From the NCBI GenBank assembly GCA_050743265.1, contig JBOGEN010000010.1:1-18454 (forward strand): a DNA stretch of 18,454 nucleotides. The letters run 5' to 3'. The position numbers and the translations under genes are program-made. Positions 11,343 through 18,454 of the stretch are shown piece after piece. How positions within the stretch are numbered: position 1 is the first letter of the stretch; every line of letters starts with the position of its first letter. The stretch comes from JBOGEN01 sp050743265 (GTDB lineage Bacteria; Actinomycetota; Actinomycetes; JBOGEN01). The notes beneath the pieces are model-generated. The model saw only the letters and a list, made by a program, of their open reading frames with translations, was not told the DNA's origin and did not search any database.

Positions 11343-14297
11343 GTGACATTCGGAATGCCAGGCCCAGGTCGCCCCCAGGGTCCCCCTCCGGGCCGAGGCC
11401 CGGGGCTCTCACGTCGCTCCCGTGCCCTGCTGCCCACGATCGTGGTGCTCGCCCTGCTGTTCGGGCTCTTCGGGCTGTTCACGAACTTCTACACGGACCT
11501 CTTGTGGTTCCGGTCCGTGGGCTTCTCGTCCGTCTTCACCACGCAGCTCACGACCAAGATCGCGATGTTCGTCGTGTTCGGCCTGCTCATGGCCGTCGCC
11601 GTGGCGGGCAACCTGATCGTCGCGTACCGGCTGCGCCCGCCCTATCGCGCCCTGTCACTGGAGCAGCAGAGCCTCGACAGGTACCGGCTCGCCGTCGAGC
11701 CGTACCACCGCTACGTCGTGATCGTGGTGGCCGTGCTGATGGGCATCCTGGCCGGCACCTCGGCGGCGGGGGAGTGGCGGACGTGGCTGCTCTGGCGCAA
11801 CCGCACCGAGTTCGGCGTCAAGGACGCGCAGTTCGGCAAGGACGTCTCGTTCTTCGCGTTCAGCTACCCCTGGTGGCGGTTCCTCCTCGGGTTCGCGTTC
11901 GCGATCGTGATCCTCTCGCTGATCATCGCCGCGCTGACCCACTACCTCTACGGCGGCATCCGGCTGCAGACGCCCGGTGACAAGACCTCGCCCGCGGCCC
12001 GGGTGCACCTGTCCGTCCTGCTGGGCGTCTTCGTGCTGCTCAAGGCCGTCGCGTACTGGTTCGACCGGTGGGGGCTCGCGTTCTCCGACCGCGGTGTCGC
12101 GACCGGCCCGTCCTACACGGACGTCAACGCGTTGTTGCCGGCGAAAACAATCCTCACCGTCATCGCGCTGATCTGTGCCGTGCTCTTCTTCGCCAACGTG
12201 TTCCGCCGCGGCTGGCAGCTCCCCGGGGTCGGGCTCGGGCTGCTGGTGCTCTCCGCGGTCCTGATCGGCGGTGTCTACCCGGCGATCGTCCAGCAGTTCC
12301 AGGTGCGTCCGAACGAGGTCGACCGGGAGAAGCCGTACATCGCGCGCAACATCGAGGCGACACGCGACGCGTACGGCTTGAACAAGGTCGAGAAGACGCA
12401 GTACACGGCGGAGACTGCCGCCACACCGGGCCAGCTGCGCGAGGACGCGGACACCACCGCGTCCGTCCGGCTGCTCGACCCCACGGTGCTGCCGGACACG
12501 TACACCCAGCTGCAGCAGGTGCGCGGCTTCTACGAGTTCTCCAGCCCCCTCGACGTGGACAGGTACGCCATCGACGGTGACAAGAGGGACGTGGTCGCCG
12601 CCGTCCGCGAGGTCGACCTCTCGGGCATCCCGGACACCCAGAAGAACTGGATCAACGAGCACCTCGTGTACACGCACGGGTACGGCTTCGTCGCCGCGCC
12701 GGGCAGCACGCGCGACGAGGAGGGCCGCCCCGTCTACATCGAGGGCGGGATCCCGCCGAGCAACGGCCTCGGTGAGTACGAGCCCCGCATCTACTACGGC
12801 GAGCTGTCGCCGTCCTACTCGATCGTCGGAGCGCCCGACGGGGCCAAGGCCCGTGAGTTCGACTACCCCGACGACGAGTCCGCGGACGGGCAGCAGAACA
12901 ACACGTTCTCCGGACCGGGCGGGGTCCCCATGGGGTCGCTGTTCAACCGCCTGCTGTACGCGACGAAGTTCCAGGAGCGCAACATCCTGCTGTCGAGTGC
13001 CCTCTCGGACCAGTCGAAGATCATGTATGTCCGTAACCCCAAGGACCGCGTCGCGAAGGTGGCCCCGTGGCTCACGCTGGACGGTGACCCGTACCCGGCC
13101 ATCGTGAACGGCAGCATCAAGTGGATCCTCGACGGCTACACGACCACGAACGGCTACCCGTACTCGGAGCGGACGACCCTCGGCGAGGCCACCGCGGACT
13201 CCTTGACGACCGGTCAGCGTGCCGTCGTGACCCAGGTGAACAACCAGGTCAACTACATCCGCAACTCGGTGAAGGCCACCGTCGACGCGCACGACGGCAC
13301 GGTGAAGCTCTACGCCTGGGATGAGCAGGACCCGGTGCTCAAGACGTGGCGCAAGGCTTTCCCCGGCACTGTCGAGCCCCGCTCGGAGATGAGCGAGGAC
13401 CTGCTCGCGCACATCCGGTTCCCCGAGGACCTGTTCAAGGTCCAGCGTGAGCTCTACTCCCGGTACCACGTCACCGACCCGACCGCGTTCTACGGCGGCC
13501 AGGACTTCTGGCGCATCCCGGCGGACCCGGTGCGGGGTGGCGGCCAGGCGCAGCCGCCGTACTACCTCACGTTGCGTACCCCCGACGAAGAGGAGCCGGC
13601 GTTCTCCCTGACGAGCGTGTACGTGCCGCAGCGCCGCCAGAACCTCGCAGCGTTCATGTCGGCGAACGCGGAGCCGGGGCGGGACTACGGCAAGATCACG
13701 GTGCTCGAGCTGCCGAGCGGACAGCAGATCAGCGGACCGAACCAGGTCCGCAACCAGTTCCGGTCAGACCCGGTGGTCGGCCAGCTGGTCAACATCCTCG
13801 AGCGCGGTGGGTCGCAGGTGCAGTTCGGCAACCTGCTGACACTGCCGGTCGGGGGCGGCCTCATGTACGTCCAGCCCGTGTACGTCCAGGCCAGCGGGGC
13901 GCAGACGTACCCGCTGCTGCGCAAGGTGTTGGTCTCGTTCGGCGACCAGATCGCCTTCGAGGACACCCTGCAGGAGGGGCTGGATGCGGTGTTCCAGGGC
14001 GAGTCCGGCGTCGACGTCACGGAGCCCCCGCCGACCGGTGAGGTCCCGGGCGACGTGACCCCACCCGATCCCGGGGCGGGCCAGAGTCCCGAGCTGCGCG
14101 CGGCGCTCGAGGACGCTCAGCAGGCGTTCGACGACGGCCAGGGGGCGCTGCAGAGGGGCGACTTCGCCGCGTACGGGGAAGCGCAGGAGCGGCTCCAGGC
14201 GGCGATCGAGCGCGCAGTCGAGGCCGACCAGGCCCAGCGGCAGAGTCAGAGCGGCTCAGCGGAGTCGCCCAGTCCGACCCCCTCGCCCGGTGGGTAG
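11343..14297 (+). CDS. UPF0182 family seven-helix membrane protein
   Basis: Predicted 984-aa protein, the family's usual size. The first 22 residues are Pro/Gly-rich; seven hydrophobic helices follow at about 30-49, 72-94, 123-143, 178-200, 222-240, 266-286 and 296-316. A large, probably extracytoplasmic domain runs from about 320 to 890 and contains typical family stretches such as FYEFSSPLDVDRY, YTHGYGFVAAP, GPGGVPMGSLFNRLLYATKF and GGLMYVQPVYVQ. The end (about 900-984) is a Pro-rich linker, an acidic helical stretch with ALQRGDFAAYGEAQERLQ, and a Ser/Pro tail. The function is not established. M. tuberculosis homologues are Rv0064 and Rv3193c, the latter next to the PDZ protein as here, suggesting a functional link with YlbL. 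The GTG start at 11343 has GAGGA 7 nt upstream. Confidence 0.95.
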   Translation: MTFGMPGPGRPQGPPPGRGPGLSRRSRALLPTIVVLALLFGLFGLFTNFYTDLLWFRSVGFSSVFTTQLTTKIAMFVVFGLLMAVAVAGNLIVAYRLRPPYRALSLEQQSLDRYRLAVEPYHRYVVIVVAVLMGILAGTSAAGEWRTWLLWRNRTEFGVKDAQFGKDVSFFAFSYPWWRFLLGFAFAIVILSLIIAALTHYLYGGIRLQTPGDKTSPAARVHLSVLLGVFVLLKAVAYWFDRWGLAFSDRGVATGPSYTDVNALLPAKTILTVIALICAVLFFANVFRRGWQLPGVGLGLLVLSAVLIGGVYPAIVQQFQVRPNEVDREKPYIARNIEATRDAYGLNKVEKTQYTAETAATPGQLREDADTTASVRLLDPTVLPDTYTQLQQVRGFYEFSSPLDVDRYAIDGDKRDVVAAVREVDLSGIPDTQKNWINEHLVYTHGYGFVAAPGSTRDEEGRPVYIEGGIPPSNGLGEYEPRIYYGELSPSYSIVGAPDGAKAREFDYPDDESADGQQNNTFSGPGGVPMGSLFNRLLYATKFQERNILLSSALSDQSKIMYVRNPKDRVAKVAPWLTLDGDPYPAIVNGSIKWILDGYTTTNGYPYSERTTLGEATADSLTTGQRAVVTQVNNQVNYIRNSVKATVDAHDGTVKLYAWDEQDPVLKTWRKAFPGTVEPRSEMSEDLLAHIRFPEDLFKVQRELYSRYHVTDPTAFYGGQDFWRIPADPVRGGGQAQPPYYLTLRTPDEEEPAFSLTSVYVPQRRQNLAAFMSANAEPGRDYGKITVLELPSGQQISGPNQVRNQFRSDPVVGQLVNILERGGSQVQFGNLLTLPVGGGLMYVQPVYVQASGAQTYPLLRKVLVSFGDQIAFEDTLQEGLDAVFQGESGVDVTEPPPTGEVPGDVTPPDPGAGQSPELRAALEDAQQAFDDGQGALQRGDFAAYGEAQERLQAAIERAVEADQAQRQSQSGSAESPSPTPSPGG

Positions 14298-14337
14298 CCC
14301 GACCGGTGTGCCCGGCGTCGCGCGTCCCCGGGGCAAT

Positions 14338-14367
14338 TTGCGCGGCTGAGACGGCCTGACGTACTGT
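14338..14367 (+). promoter_or_regulatory. Candidate tRNA promoter
   Basis: TTGCGC at 14338-14343 and TACTGT at 14362-14367 are separated by 18 nt, fitting -35 and -10 boxes. Transcription would start about 6 nt before the tRNA 5' end at 14380. Confidence 0.5.
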
Positions 14368-14379
14368 CTTCTCCGTCGA

Positions 14380-14456
14380 CGCGGGGTGGAGCAGCTCGGT
14401 AGCTCGCTGGGCTCATAACCCAGAGGTCGCAGGTTCAAATCCTGCCCCCGCTACCA
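14380..14456 (+). tRNA. Initiator tRNA-fMet (anticodon CAT)
   Basis: The 77-nt sequence folds as a complete cloverleaf: acceptor CGCGGGG with CCCCGCT, D-arm GAGC/GCTC, anticodon stem CTGGG/CCCAG with loop CTCATAA, T-arm GCAGG/CCTGC with loop TTCAAAT, and an encoded ACCA end. Two initiator features are visible: the first acceptor position is unpaired (C1 against U72) and the anticodon stem has three consecutive G-C pairs next to the loop. It therefore carries formyl-Met for translation initiation and is not an elongator. A 14-bp terminator follows 4 nt later. Confidence 0.97.
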
Positions 14457-14460
14457 GGTC

Positions 14461-14492
14461 AGAAGGCCCGGACCACTTGGTCTGGGCCTTCT
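14461..14492 (+). terminator. Strong terminator after tRNA-fMet
   Basis: Bases 14461-14474 pair with 14479-14492 along 14 positions with a single G-U, around the 4-nt loop ACTT. It begins 4 nt after the CCA end. The stem is symmetrical enough to act in both directions. Confidence 0.85.
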
Positions 14493-14743
14493 GCATGTCC
14501 GATTGCTCACGGATTTGCTCACGAGCATCGCCTGATCCGCCCTCTCCTGTGCCCTCCGGTGGGGGAGTGGGACCGAGAAGCACTGCCGCCACCGTGTGTG
14601 CCGCGTCACGGTCACGGGCCCGGCTTCGGCGGCGCCAGGGCCCTTCGCTCGGCTCGGGTGCGGGGCGGCGCCGGGGCGCCGTCCTCGCCCGGACGGCTCG
14701 TGACAGTGTTGGTGAGATCGACCGAAGCGACCTGGGAGAACCA

Positions 14744-15364
14744 GTGGGCGACACCTCCAAGGACATCCTCGACCGCGTCTACGCCATGCAAGGCCCTGAT
14801 GACGCCGAGCGCGTGTACGACGAGTGGGCGGCACGCTACGACGACGACACGGTCGCGGGCATGGGGTACGTGGGACCCGCGATCGCTGCGGCCAAGCTCG
14901 TGGAGCTCGCCCGCCCCGGTCTCGTGCTCGACGCCGGCTGCGGTACGGGTCTCGTCGGCGTGGAGCTCGCCCAGCGCATGGCGACGACCGTCGATGGCGT
15001 CGACATCTCCCCGGGCATGCTCGACCGGGCACGGGTGTCCGGCGTGTACCGCAAGCTGGAGCGTGCCGACCTCACCCGGCCGCTGGAAATCGAGGACGAC
15101 AGCTACGACGCCGCGATCTGTGTGGGCACGTTCACCGCGGGACATGTCGGACCGGAGGCGTTCGGCGAGATGGCCAGGGTCGTCCGTCCGGGCGGTCACG
15201 TGGTGGCGACCGTGCTCGATCGGCTGTGGGAGTCCGGCGGCTACCGCGCCTACATCGACGCGCTTGCCGCCTCCGGCGGGGTGAGGCTGCTCGAGGCCGA
15301 CGTGCACCCGTACCGCGAGGTCGAGGGTGTGGACTGCCGCCTCTGCGTGCTCGAAATCTGCTAG
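14744..15364 (+). CDS. Class I SAM-dependent methyltransferase
   Basis: Predicted 206-aa protein. SAM-binding motif I is VLDAGCGTGLVG (61-72); the acidic residue at the end of the second strand is D87 in VDGVDIS; motif III is YDAAICVGTFTAGHV (121-135), followed by MARVVRPGGHVV. The N-terminal stretch YDEWAARYDDD and the HVGPEAF segment recall the METTL27 (Williams-Beuren) type of small-molecule methyltransferase. The methyl acceptor is unknown. The GTG at 14744 has GGGAGAA (14734-14740) 3 nt upstream; the frame stays open upstream but without start or ribosome site. It is the first gene after the tRNA and is followed 47 nt later by a reductase gene in the same direction, probably in one transcript. 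Confidence 0.85.
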   Translation: MGDTSKDILDRVYAMQGPDDAERVYDEWAARYDDDTVAGMGYVGPAIAAAKLVELARPGLVLDAGCGTGLVGVELAQRMATTVDGVDISPGMLDRARVSGVYRKLERADLTRPLEIEDDSYDAAICVGTFTAGHVGPEAFGEMARVVRPGGHVVATVLDRLWESGGYRAYIDALAASGGVRLLEADVHPYREVEGVDCRLCVLEIC

Positions 15365-15411
15365 TCCGTGTCTCGAGTCGTCGTCGCGATCGACGGCAAG
15401 GAGCAGCAACG

Positions 15412-15960
15412 ATGCGGAAGGTCATCGAGCAGGCAGTGGTCACCCTGGACGGCCAGGTCAGCACGCCGCAGAACTGGCTCCCCACCAGGTGGGCCGGCGA
15501 GTTCGAGCAACTCTGCAGGGACCTGCTCTTCACTGTCGACGCGCTCCTCTACGGGCGGGTCACCTACGAGAACCACGCCGAGGTGTGGCCGACCCTGGAG
15601 GACGCGTTCGGTGACTACGCCGTCCGGATGAACACCATCCCCAAGCACGTGGCGTCGCGCACCCTCACCGAGGTGACGTGGAACGCCACCCTGCTCGAGG
15701 GCGACGTCGTCGACGCCGTGCGCACGCTGAAGGAGCAGCCAGGCAATGAGGTCCTCAAGATCGGCACCGGCGGCACGTTCAGCAGGACGCTGCTCGAGCA
15801 CCGACTGGTCGACGAGTACCTGTTCTGGCTGTTCCCCGTCATCGCCGGCAGCGGCGAACGGCTCTACGACGGGATCGACGTCACGGACTTCGACCTTGTC
15901 GAGGTGCAGCGGCTCGACAACGGCATCCTCGGCCTGACCTACGTTCCGACCACCCTCTGA
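15412..15960 (+). CDS. Dihydrofolate reductase/RibD C-terminal domain family protein
   Basis: Predicted 182-aa protein covering one complete RibD C-terminal/DHFR-like domain. Motifs: VVTLDG with D13 near the N-terminus, LLYGRVTYE (45-53), KIGTGGTFSRTLLEHRLVDEY (116-136) with the nucleotide-binding GTGG, and FPVIAGSGERLYDG (141-154). Such proteins are NAD(P)H-dependent reductases; the substrate of this stand-alone group is usually unknown, and it is not clearly a folate enzyme. The ATG at 15412 has AAGGAG (15398-15403) at good spacing. A methyltransferase gene lies immediately upstream. Confidence 0.85.
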   Translation: MRKVIEQAVVTLDGQVSTPQNWLPTRWAGEFEQLCRDLLFTVDALLYGRVTYENHAEVWPTLEDAFGDYAVRMNTIPKHVASRTLTEVTWNATLLEGDVVDAVRTLKEQPGNEVLKIGTGGTFSRTLLEHRLVDEYLFWLFPVIAGSGERLYDGIDVTDFDLVEVQRLDNGILGLTYVPTTL

Positions 15961-15978
15961 CACCACCCTCGAACCAGG

Positions 15979-16003
15979 GCCCAGGCTGTGCTCACGCCCG
16001 GGC
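15979..16003 (+). terminator. Hairpin after the reductase gene
   Basis: GCCCAGGC (15979-15986) pairs with GCCCGGGC (15996-16003) with one A-C mismatch and a 9-nt loop, 18 nt after the reductase stop. Confidence 0.4.
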
Positions 16004-16036
16004 TCGTGTGCGGTGTGGCGGCGAACCGGACGGCGT

Positions 16037-16052
16037 GGGTTCTCACGAACCC
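16037..16052 (-). terminator. Hairpin overlapping the cupin stop codon
   Basis: GGGTTC (16037-16042) pairs perfectly with GAACCC (16047-16052) around TCAC, which contains the cupin stop. The small stem could help end the cupin transcript. Confidence 0.4.
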
Positions 16053-16456
16053 TGCGTCGTACGGGCCGCGGACGCGGCCGCAGCGGTGCCGTAAGCGGAC
16101 CAGTCGGCCTCCCCGGGCCGGCCCCAGATGACCATGACCGTGAGCGGGACGCTCCCCGTGTTGCGCAGGTCGTGGTCGGACCCGACCGTCGCGAGAACAG
16201 CGTCACCGGGGCCGAGGGTGTGCTCGACGCCGTCGACGCGCATCGCCGCGGAGCCTTCGAGGACGACGTACAGCTCCTCGAGGGGCTGGTCCGGCCCGTG
16301 CGCGTGTGCGCCTTCGCCGCCTCCGGGTGGCAGCGTCCAGGACTGCACCGCGACGGGCAGCTGTGTGCGCTCGTGGAAGTACCACTGGATGCGTGTGGGC
16401 TCTGCGCCGCCGTGGAGCCGGTAGTCGAATGCCGACTCTCCTGCACGCTCGAACAC
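16043..16456 (-). CDS. Cupin domain protein
   Basis: Predicted 137-aa single-domain cupin. Motif 1 is GEGAHAHGPDQPLEELYVVLEG (48-68): metal ligands H51 and H53, then E60 or E61. Motif 2 is PGDAVLATVGSDHDLRNTG (83-101) with H95 and the conserved N99. All four expected metal ligands are present. Single-domain cupins include dioxygenases, isomerases and binding proteins, so no reaction can be assigned. The GTG at 16456 has GGGAGGA 5 nt upstream; the frame continues upstream but the N-terminal extension is Arg/Ser-rich and not cupin-like. It converges with the reductase gene and diverges from the SDR gene across 165 bp. Confidence 0.82.
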   Translation of the reverse strand: MFERAGESAFDYRLHGGAEPTRIQWYFHERTQLPVAVQSWTLPPGGGEGAHAHGPDQPLEELYVVLEGSAAMRVDGVEHTLGPGDAVLATVGSDHDLRNTGSVPLTVMVIWGRPGEADWSAYGTAAAASAARTTQGS

Positions 16457-16621
16457 GCCTGTCCTCCCGCCGGGCCGGAGCCTCCCGTCGTGGTCGATAC
16501 TGCCCCGGTGCGCTGACCGCAGGCTAGGACGCGACCGCTCAGGCGTACGGCAGGACGACCGTCCGCACCGAGGGGAGGAGGGGGAGCACCGGCCGCCACG
16601 GCCCGGCGCCCCCGGCCACAC

Positions 16622-17533
16622 ATGGAGAGCTCACTGGCAGGGAGGACCGCACTCGTCGCCGGAGCGAGCCGAGGCGCGGGACGCGGCATTGCCGTGCATC
16701 TGGGCGCCGCCGGGGCCACCGTGTACTGCACCGGGCGGACGACGCGCGCGGCACGGTCGGAGATGAACCGGCCCGAGACGATCGAGGAGACGGCCGCACT
16801 CGTCGACGAGGCCGGGGGACGGGGGATCGCCGTCCCGGTCGACCACCTCGATCCCGACCAGGTGTCCGGGCTCGTGTCCCGCATCGACGCCGAGCAGGGC
16901 GCCCTGCACGTTCTCGTCAACGACATCTGGGGCGCCACCACGATGGAGTGGGACAAGACCGTCTGGGAGTCTTCCCTGGACGTCGGGCTGCGCACCCTGC
17001 GCCTCGCCGTGGACACGCACGCGATCACCGCCCACTACGCGCTCCCGCTGCTCATCAGGTCCCCCGGCGGTCTGGTCGTCGAGGTGACGGACGGCACCGC
17101 GGAGTACAACGCCACCCACTACCGCGTCTCCTTCTTCTACGACCTCGCCAAGGCGGCCAACCTGCGGATGTCGTACGCGCTCGCGCACGAGCTGCAGCCG
17201 TACGGCGGCACGGCCGTGGCCCTCACCCCGGGCTGGCTGCGCTCGGAGGCCATGCTCGAGGCGTACCGCGTGACCGAGGAGACCTGGCAGGACGCGACCG
17301 CGATCTCGCCGCACTTCGCCATCTCCGAGAGCCCGGCGTACGTCGGGCGGGCCGTCGCGGCGCTCGCGGCCGATCCGGAGGTGTCGCGCTGGAACGGGGC
17401 GTCGCTGTCCAGTGGGCAGCTGGCGAGGGTGTACGGCTTCACCGATCTCGACGGCAGCCAGCCCGACGCCTGGCGGTACGTCCCCGAGGTCCAGGACGCC
17501 GGCAAGCCCGCGGACACCACGGGCTACCGCTGA
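16622..17533 (+). CDS. Short-chain dehydrogenase/reductase (DHRS1-like subgroup)
   Basis: Predicted 303-aa classical SDR. The cofactor loop is AGASRGAG (13-20, with G14, G18, G20), R39 in TGR after the second strand suggests NADP(H), NDIWG (100-104) takes the place of the usual NNAG, and Y173-x-x-x-K177 in FFYDLAK is the catalytic dyad. The position of the catalytic Ser reads EVTDGT (154-159), so Thr156 may replace it. The NDIWG variant and the TPGWLRSEAML segment (about 205-215) resemble the DHRS1-like subgroup. The substrate is unknown. ATG 16622 is the only good start, but no ribosome site is close; a GGGGAGGAGGGGG tract lies about 40 nt upstream. The divergent cupin may share its regulation. 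Confidence 0.87.
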   Translation: MESSLAGRTALVAGASRGAGRGIAVHLGAAGATVYCTGRTTRAARSEMNRPETIEETAALVDEAGGRGIAVPVDHLDPDQVSGLVSRIDAEQGALHVLVNDIWGATTMEWDKTVWESSLDVGLRTLRLAVDTHAITAHYALPLLIRSPGGLVVEVTDGTAEYNATHYRVSFFYDLAKAANLRMSYALAHELQPYGGTAVALTPGWLRSEAMLEAYRVTEETWQDATAISPHFAISESPAYVGRAVAALAADPEVSRWNGASLSSGQLARVYGFTDLDGSQPDAWRYVPEVQDAGKPADTTGYR

Positions 17534-17613
17534 CCGAGCCGCGCCTCGTGCCCCGACTGGGCCCGCTTCCCGGGGTAGGGGTACGGCTCCCTGCTGGGTG
17601 TCCTCGGAACGTC

Positions 17614-17755
17614 CGCCCGACTCCTTGAGCCTTCCGGGCCGGAACTCACCCGGCCGGGGCACGCATCCAAGATCTCTCCGCCTGAGGGCTCAAGGATCCG
17701 GACGCCCTGCCCCGAGGACTTAGGGGAGCGTCCACAGTCGCCTACGGATGAGGCG
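17614..17755 (+). promoter_or_regulatory. Structured leader before the secreted peptidase, possible riboswitch
   Basis: TCCTTGAGCC (17622-17631) pairs perfectly with GGCTCAAGGA (17687-17696) and encloses a hairpin GGCCGG/CCGGCC (17637-17642 with 17650-17655). A second stem GGACGC/GCGTCC (17700-17705 with 17728-17733) has inner CCCC/GGGG (17710-17713 with 17723-17726). CGCC 17614-17617 could close the whole with GGCG 17752-17755. A further hairpin lies at 17759-17778. A long leader before a wall peptidase, with GGAACTCA, GGGGCACGCATCC and ACAGTCGCCT near the expected places, loosely recalls the ydaO c-di-AMP riboswitch of actinobacterial wall hydrolases, but key conserved blocks do not match well. 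It could instead be a terminator for the SDR gene. Confidence 0.4.
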
Positions 17756-17807
17756 CTCCACGCCAGCCCCCTGGTGTGCCGAAGCCGCCCCCGACCCGAA
17801 GGCAGTC

Positions 17808-18437
17808 ATGTCGCTCTCCACTCTTGACCTTGCCCAGACCGTCCCGGCAAGCTCCGTCAGCACCGCGCGCCGGGTGGTCATCCTCCTTGTCGCGCTCGGG
17901 GTCGCCCTCTCCGGCCTGACCGTGCTCAACACGAGCTCGGCCGACGCATCCACCCCTCCCTATCCCAGCTACCAGCCGCAGACCAGGTGCTCGCCGTCGG
18001 CCAAGGCCGGCACGGTCTTCCTCGCCAACTGGCTGCAGCGCCGCTACGGGGGCAGCGGCTCGCTCGGCATCTCCCGCCCCTGTGGCTCCGGTGGGGCCAG
18101 CGAGCACAAGGAGGGTCGCGCCTTCGACTGGGGGCTCGACGCCACCCGCGACCGCGACCGCGGCTATGCACGCGCGTTCCGCCACTACCTGTTCAACGAG
18201 GGCCGGAGCGGCCTGAACCACGCTCGTGCCCGCCGGATGGGCGTCATGTACCTGATCTGGAACGACCGGATCTACTCGTCCTCGTACCGCTACCGCTCGC
18301 GTCCGTACACCCACTACGTCTGCAGCTCGATCCGTGGCTGCAGCAAGACGCTGCGGCACCGCGACCACATGCACATCTCGCTCACCCGTGGCGGTGGCGC
18401 CGGGAACACCCTGTGGTTCCGGCACCACATGCGGTGA
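17808..18437 (+). CDS. Secreted LAS-type (M15-like) peptidoglycan peptidase
   Basis: Predicted 209-aa protein. Residues 20-47 form a Sec signal peptide (RRVVILLVALGVALSGLTVL, likely cut after A45-D-A47). The mature part has the LAS zinc signature: H100-x6-D107 in SEHKEGRAFDW and H187-x-H189 in DHMHIS, as in D-Ala-D-Ala carboxypeptidases and related murein peptidases. The stretch GSGSLGISRPCGSGGASEHKEGRAFDW is typical of a streptomycete and micrococcal family of secreted wall enzymes. Four cysteines (C61, C92, C172, C178) could make two disulfides. The ATG at 17808 has GAAGG 6 nt upstream; an ATG at 17748 would lengthen the protein by 20 residues that are not signal-like. It probably trims stem peptides outside the membrane. 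The structured leader upstream suggests regulation of expression. Confidence 0.88.
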   Translation: MSLSTLDLAQTVPASSVSTARRVVILLVALGVALSGLTVLNTSSADASTPPYPSYQPQTRCSPSAKAGTVFLANWLQRRYGGSGSLGISRPCGSGGASEHKEGRAFDWGLDATRDRDRGYARAFRHYLFNEGRSGLNHARARRMGVMYLIWNDRIYSSSYRYRSRPYTHYVCSSIRGCSKTLRHRDHMHISLTRGGGAGNTLWFRHHMR

Positions 18438-18454
18438 CCTGAACGCTCTCTTCA

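Noticed and set aside
14256..14438. Minus-strand frame beginning MNLRPLGYEPSELPS
   Set aside because: It is a translation of the antisense strand of tRNA-fMet, a well-known annotation artefact.
14493..14743. A coding gene between the tRNA terminator and the methyltransferase
   Set aside because: Open frames here lack a start with ribosome site and any family motif; GC-rich hairpins such as 14666-14681 explain the structure seen.

Overview
The window is very GC-rich with strong G/C third-codon bias, many GTG starts, GGAGG-type ribosome sites and several apparent leaderless starts. The gene families (DUF2342 zincin, DUF5679, PPA1309, UPF0182, YlbL-type PDZ/S16, YgjP-like peptidase, UbiB/ABC1 kinase) together point to an actinobacterium (Actinomycetota). 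The genus cannot be fixed from the sequence. From memory, the left two thirds resemble the Mycobacterium tuberculosis Rv3193c-Rv3197 neighbourhood (UPF0182, PDZ protein, DUF2342 zincin, ABC1 kinase), so most of it is conserved chromosomal backbone.

Left part (1-4660). An Arg/Ala-rich C-terminus ends at 75 and is followed by a strong hairpin. A 55-aa zinc-ribbon gene converges on a minus-strand series: DUF5679 zinc ribbon, M20 metallopeptidase, a wHTH/ThiF-type adenylyltransferase-like protein, and an ABC1/UbiB kinase. The last two overlap by GTGA and look translationally coupled. DnaA-box-like sites lie on both sides of the M20 gene.

Middle (4660-14300). A 504-bp gap holds three DnaA-box-like 9-mers and competing inverted repeats. 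It precedes a YgjP-like metallopeptidase with an N-terminal decapeptide repeat. Next come a convergent DUF2342 zincin, a divergent SDR-fold protein that has lost its catalytic Tyr/Lys and carries a C-terminal hydrophobic tail, moaE, a 64-aa membrane protein, the PDZ-Lon-type serine protease YlbL, a convergent PPA1309-family gene, and a 984-aa seven-helix UPF0182 membrane protein. The density of predicted proteases and membrane or secreted proteins suggests a protein-processing locus; that is inference.

Right part (14300-18454). A complete initiator tRNA-fMet with its own promoter-like sequence and a 14-bp terminator marks a change of character. Beyond it lie genes that look accessory: a class I methyltransferase and a RibD/DHFR-like reductase (probable operon), a cupin, an SDR oxidoreductase, and a secreted LAS-type peptidoglycan peptidase. 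The last is preceded by a long leader with nested helices, which may be a riboswitch. No CRISPR array, IS element or rRNA was seen. Between-gene stretches not listed as features showed nothing I could support.
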